From assembly GCA_945835085.1 (NCBI GenBank), contig CAMAIG010000129.1:1-5576 (forward strand): a stretch of DNA of 5,576 nt, in the 5' to 3' direction. Of this stretch, positions 4,763-5,576 are shown in pieces (the first letter of the stretch is position 1; each line of letters begins with the position of its first letter). The stretch comes from an uncultured Ruminococcus sp. Lineage in GTDB: Bacteria; Bacillota; Clostridia; Oscillospirales; Ruminococcaceae. Below the pieces are notes generated by a model. The model made no database searches. It was not told where the DNA came from and saw only the letters and a program-made list of their open reading frames with translations. A program made the translations under genes and the position numbers.

Positions 4763-5576
4763 TCAGTACAGATAGAAATTATTAGTGATCTCGGAGGTTG
4801 TCAGCAAAAGCTTGTCGTCGGTATCTCCGAGCTTTGCCATGTAGACCGCATCGGAGGTCGATGTCACGGTAAAATAGCCCTCCGCAGCTTTCTGCTCTTC
4901 CTCCGAGGGACTGCACACCGCTATCCTCATAAGCTCCAAACGGCTCTGGGACAGGCTGCTGTTAAACTTATAAAATACCTCCTCGCCTGTTGACGGGTCA
5001 TTTTTCACCGTAACAAGCCCCTCCCATCTGCCCGGAAGCATGAAGCAGTAGCCCTTTGATGGGACGGTAAGGGAATTATATTTTCTGACAACGGAATAAT
5101 TCTCAAATCTGTTCCAAACGGTGATATAGCGCATTTCCACAGCGTCCCTATATCCCGGGAACGGCTCTCTTGAAGGTATCTCAACGATACCGTCCCCGTC
5201 AATATCGGCACAGAAAAGCCCATTTGCACGGGACGTTGCGGCAATAAGCTCCGAATTTTCCAGCACAGCGGGATTTCTCAGCTCCCCGTTAACGCAGTAA
5301 ATAACCTCTGTGGAGATAGTACCGTTTCCCGAAAGGCTGTCAATAAAAAGGGCAGGGGTCGAGCTTCCGATATTTCCGCTCACCACCGAGGAAATATCCA
5401 CAGCAAAGGCACTGAGTTCAACTCTGCTCACAGCCTCAGCCTTATCCTCCCTGCAGGTCACAAGAGCAGCCGAGGCGCTGTGATTTTCATTATTGCAGTT
5501 TATCACCGCAATATCCTCGCCGCCGTCCTTGTCGAGATCTGTACGAATGAGCTTATAATAAATATCGCTGTATTCG
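4763..5576 (-). CDS. Partial protein with FG-GAP/VCBS-like Asp-rich loops, unknown function
   Basis: The frame is open to the window edge, so the 5' end is missing and 270 C-terminal residues are visible (first complete codon at 5575). The GTG at 5506-5504 is internal, not the start, because coding continues upstream with EYSDIYYKLIRTDLDKDGGE. Two loops with the D-x-D-x-D-G pattern of FG-GAP/VCBS or EF-hand-like calcium sites are seen: DLDKDGGEDIA (fragment residues 13-23) and DIDGDGIVEIP (124-134). The rest is rich in short beta-like stretches and Ser/Thr, consistent with a beta-propeller or secreted protein, but any signal peptide or lipobox would lie outside the window. I cannot name it. 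It precedes the DUF1385 gene by 19 nt. Confidence 0.8.
   Translation of the reverse strand, partial: EYSDIYYKLIRTDLDKDGGEDIAVINCNNENHSASAALVTCREDKAEAVSRVELSAFAVDISSVVSGNIGSSTPALFIDSLSGNGTISTEVIYCVNGELRNPAVLENSELIAATSRANGLFCADIDGDGIVEIPSREPFPGYRDAVEMRYITVWNRFENYSVVRKYNSLTVPSKGYCFMLPGRWEGLVTVKNDPSTGEEVFYKFNSSLSQSRLELMRIAVCSPSEEEQKAAEGYFTVTSTSDAVYMAKLGDTDDKLLLTTSEITNNFYLY

Noticed and set aside
4060..4993. Two overlapping plus-strand ORFs of 241 and 224 codons opposite the DUF1385 gene
   Set aside because: They are antisense to a clearly conserved gene, show no family features, and have Ser/His/Phe-rich composition typical of shadow frames.
1..5576. CRISPR array, insertion sequence, prophage or defence genes
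   Set aside because: No regularly spaced repeats, transposase motifs, attachment sites or atypical coding composition were seen; the window is housekeeping sequence.

Overview
The window looks like part of a low-to-mid G+C Firmicutes chromosome, most likely a Clostridia member of the Oscillospiraceae/Ruminococcus type. The grounds are the gene order rpmG-secE-nusG-rplK-rplA, a short single-helix SecE, strong AGGAGG ribosome binding sites, a consensus sigma-A promoter, and a DUF1385 (YqhQ-type) gene next to prmC. The genus is an inference; no 16S or species marker is present.

Bases 1-341 hold no recognisable complete gene. A near-perfect extended -10 promoter (TTGACA, 17 bp, TATTAT) lies at 123-151. 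It is followed by a leader of about 184 nt that can form a chain of hairpins.

Bases 342-2645, plus strand, are one ribosomal/transcription operon: rpmG (L33, zinc-ribbon form), secE (translocon subunit), nusG (elongation factor), rplK (L11) and rplA (L1). Between rplK and rplA is a clear candidate L1-binding RNA operator (two short helices separated by a one-sided GAUGU internal loop), so L1 probably represses its own translation here. The rplJ-rplL pair (L10, L7/L12), which usually comes next, is absent. The operon ends at two terminators with nearly the same hairpin core (2671-2704 and 2797-2824).

Bases 2841-5576, minus strand, carry a convergent, tightly spaced gene set read from right to left. 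It starts with the C-terminal 270 residues of a protein with two Asp-rich FG-GAP/VCBS-like calcium-binding loops (cut by the window end), then a DUF1385 membrane protein, then prmC (glutamine methyltransferase for release factors), which appears to start at TTG. The gaps are 19 and 37 nt, so they are probably co-transcribed from a promoter outside the window.

Most of the window is conserved housekeeping sequence, and I found no mobile element, CRISPR array, tRNA, rRNA or defence system. The points most worth a second look are the RNA elements (leader, L1 operator, twin terminators), the operon ending after rplA, the T7 tract at the prmC start, and the uncharacterised DUF1385 and FG-GAP-like proteins.
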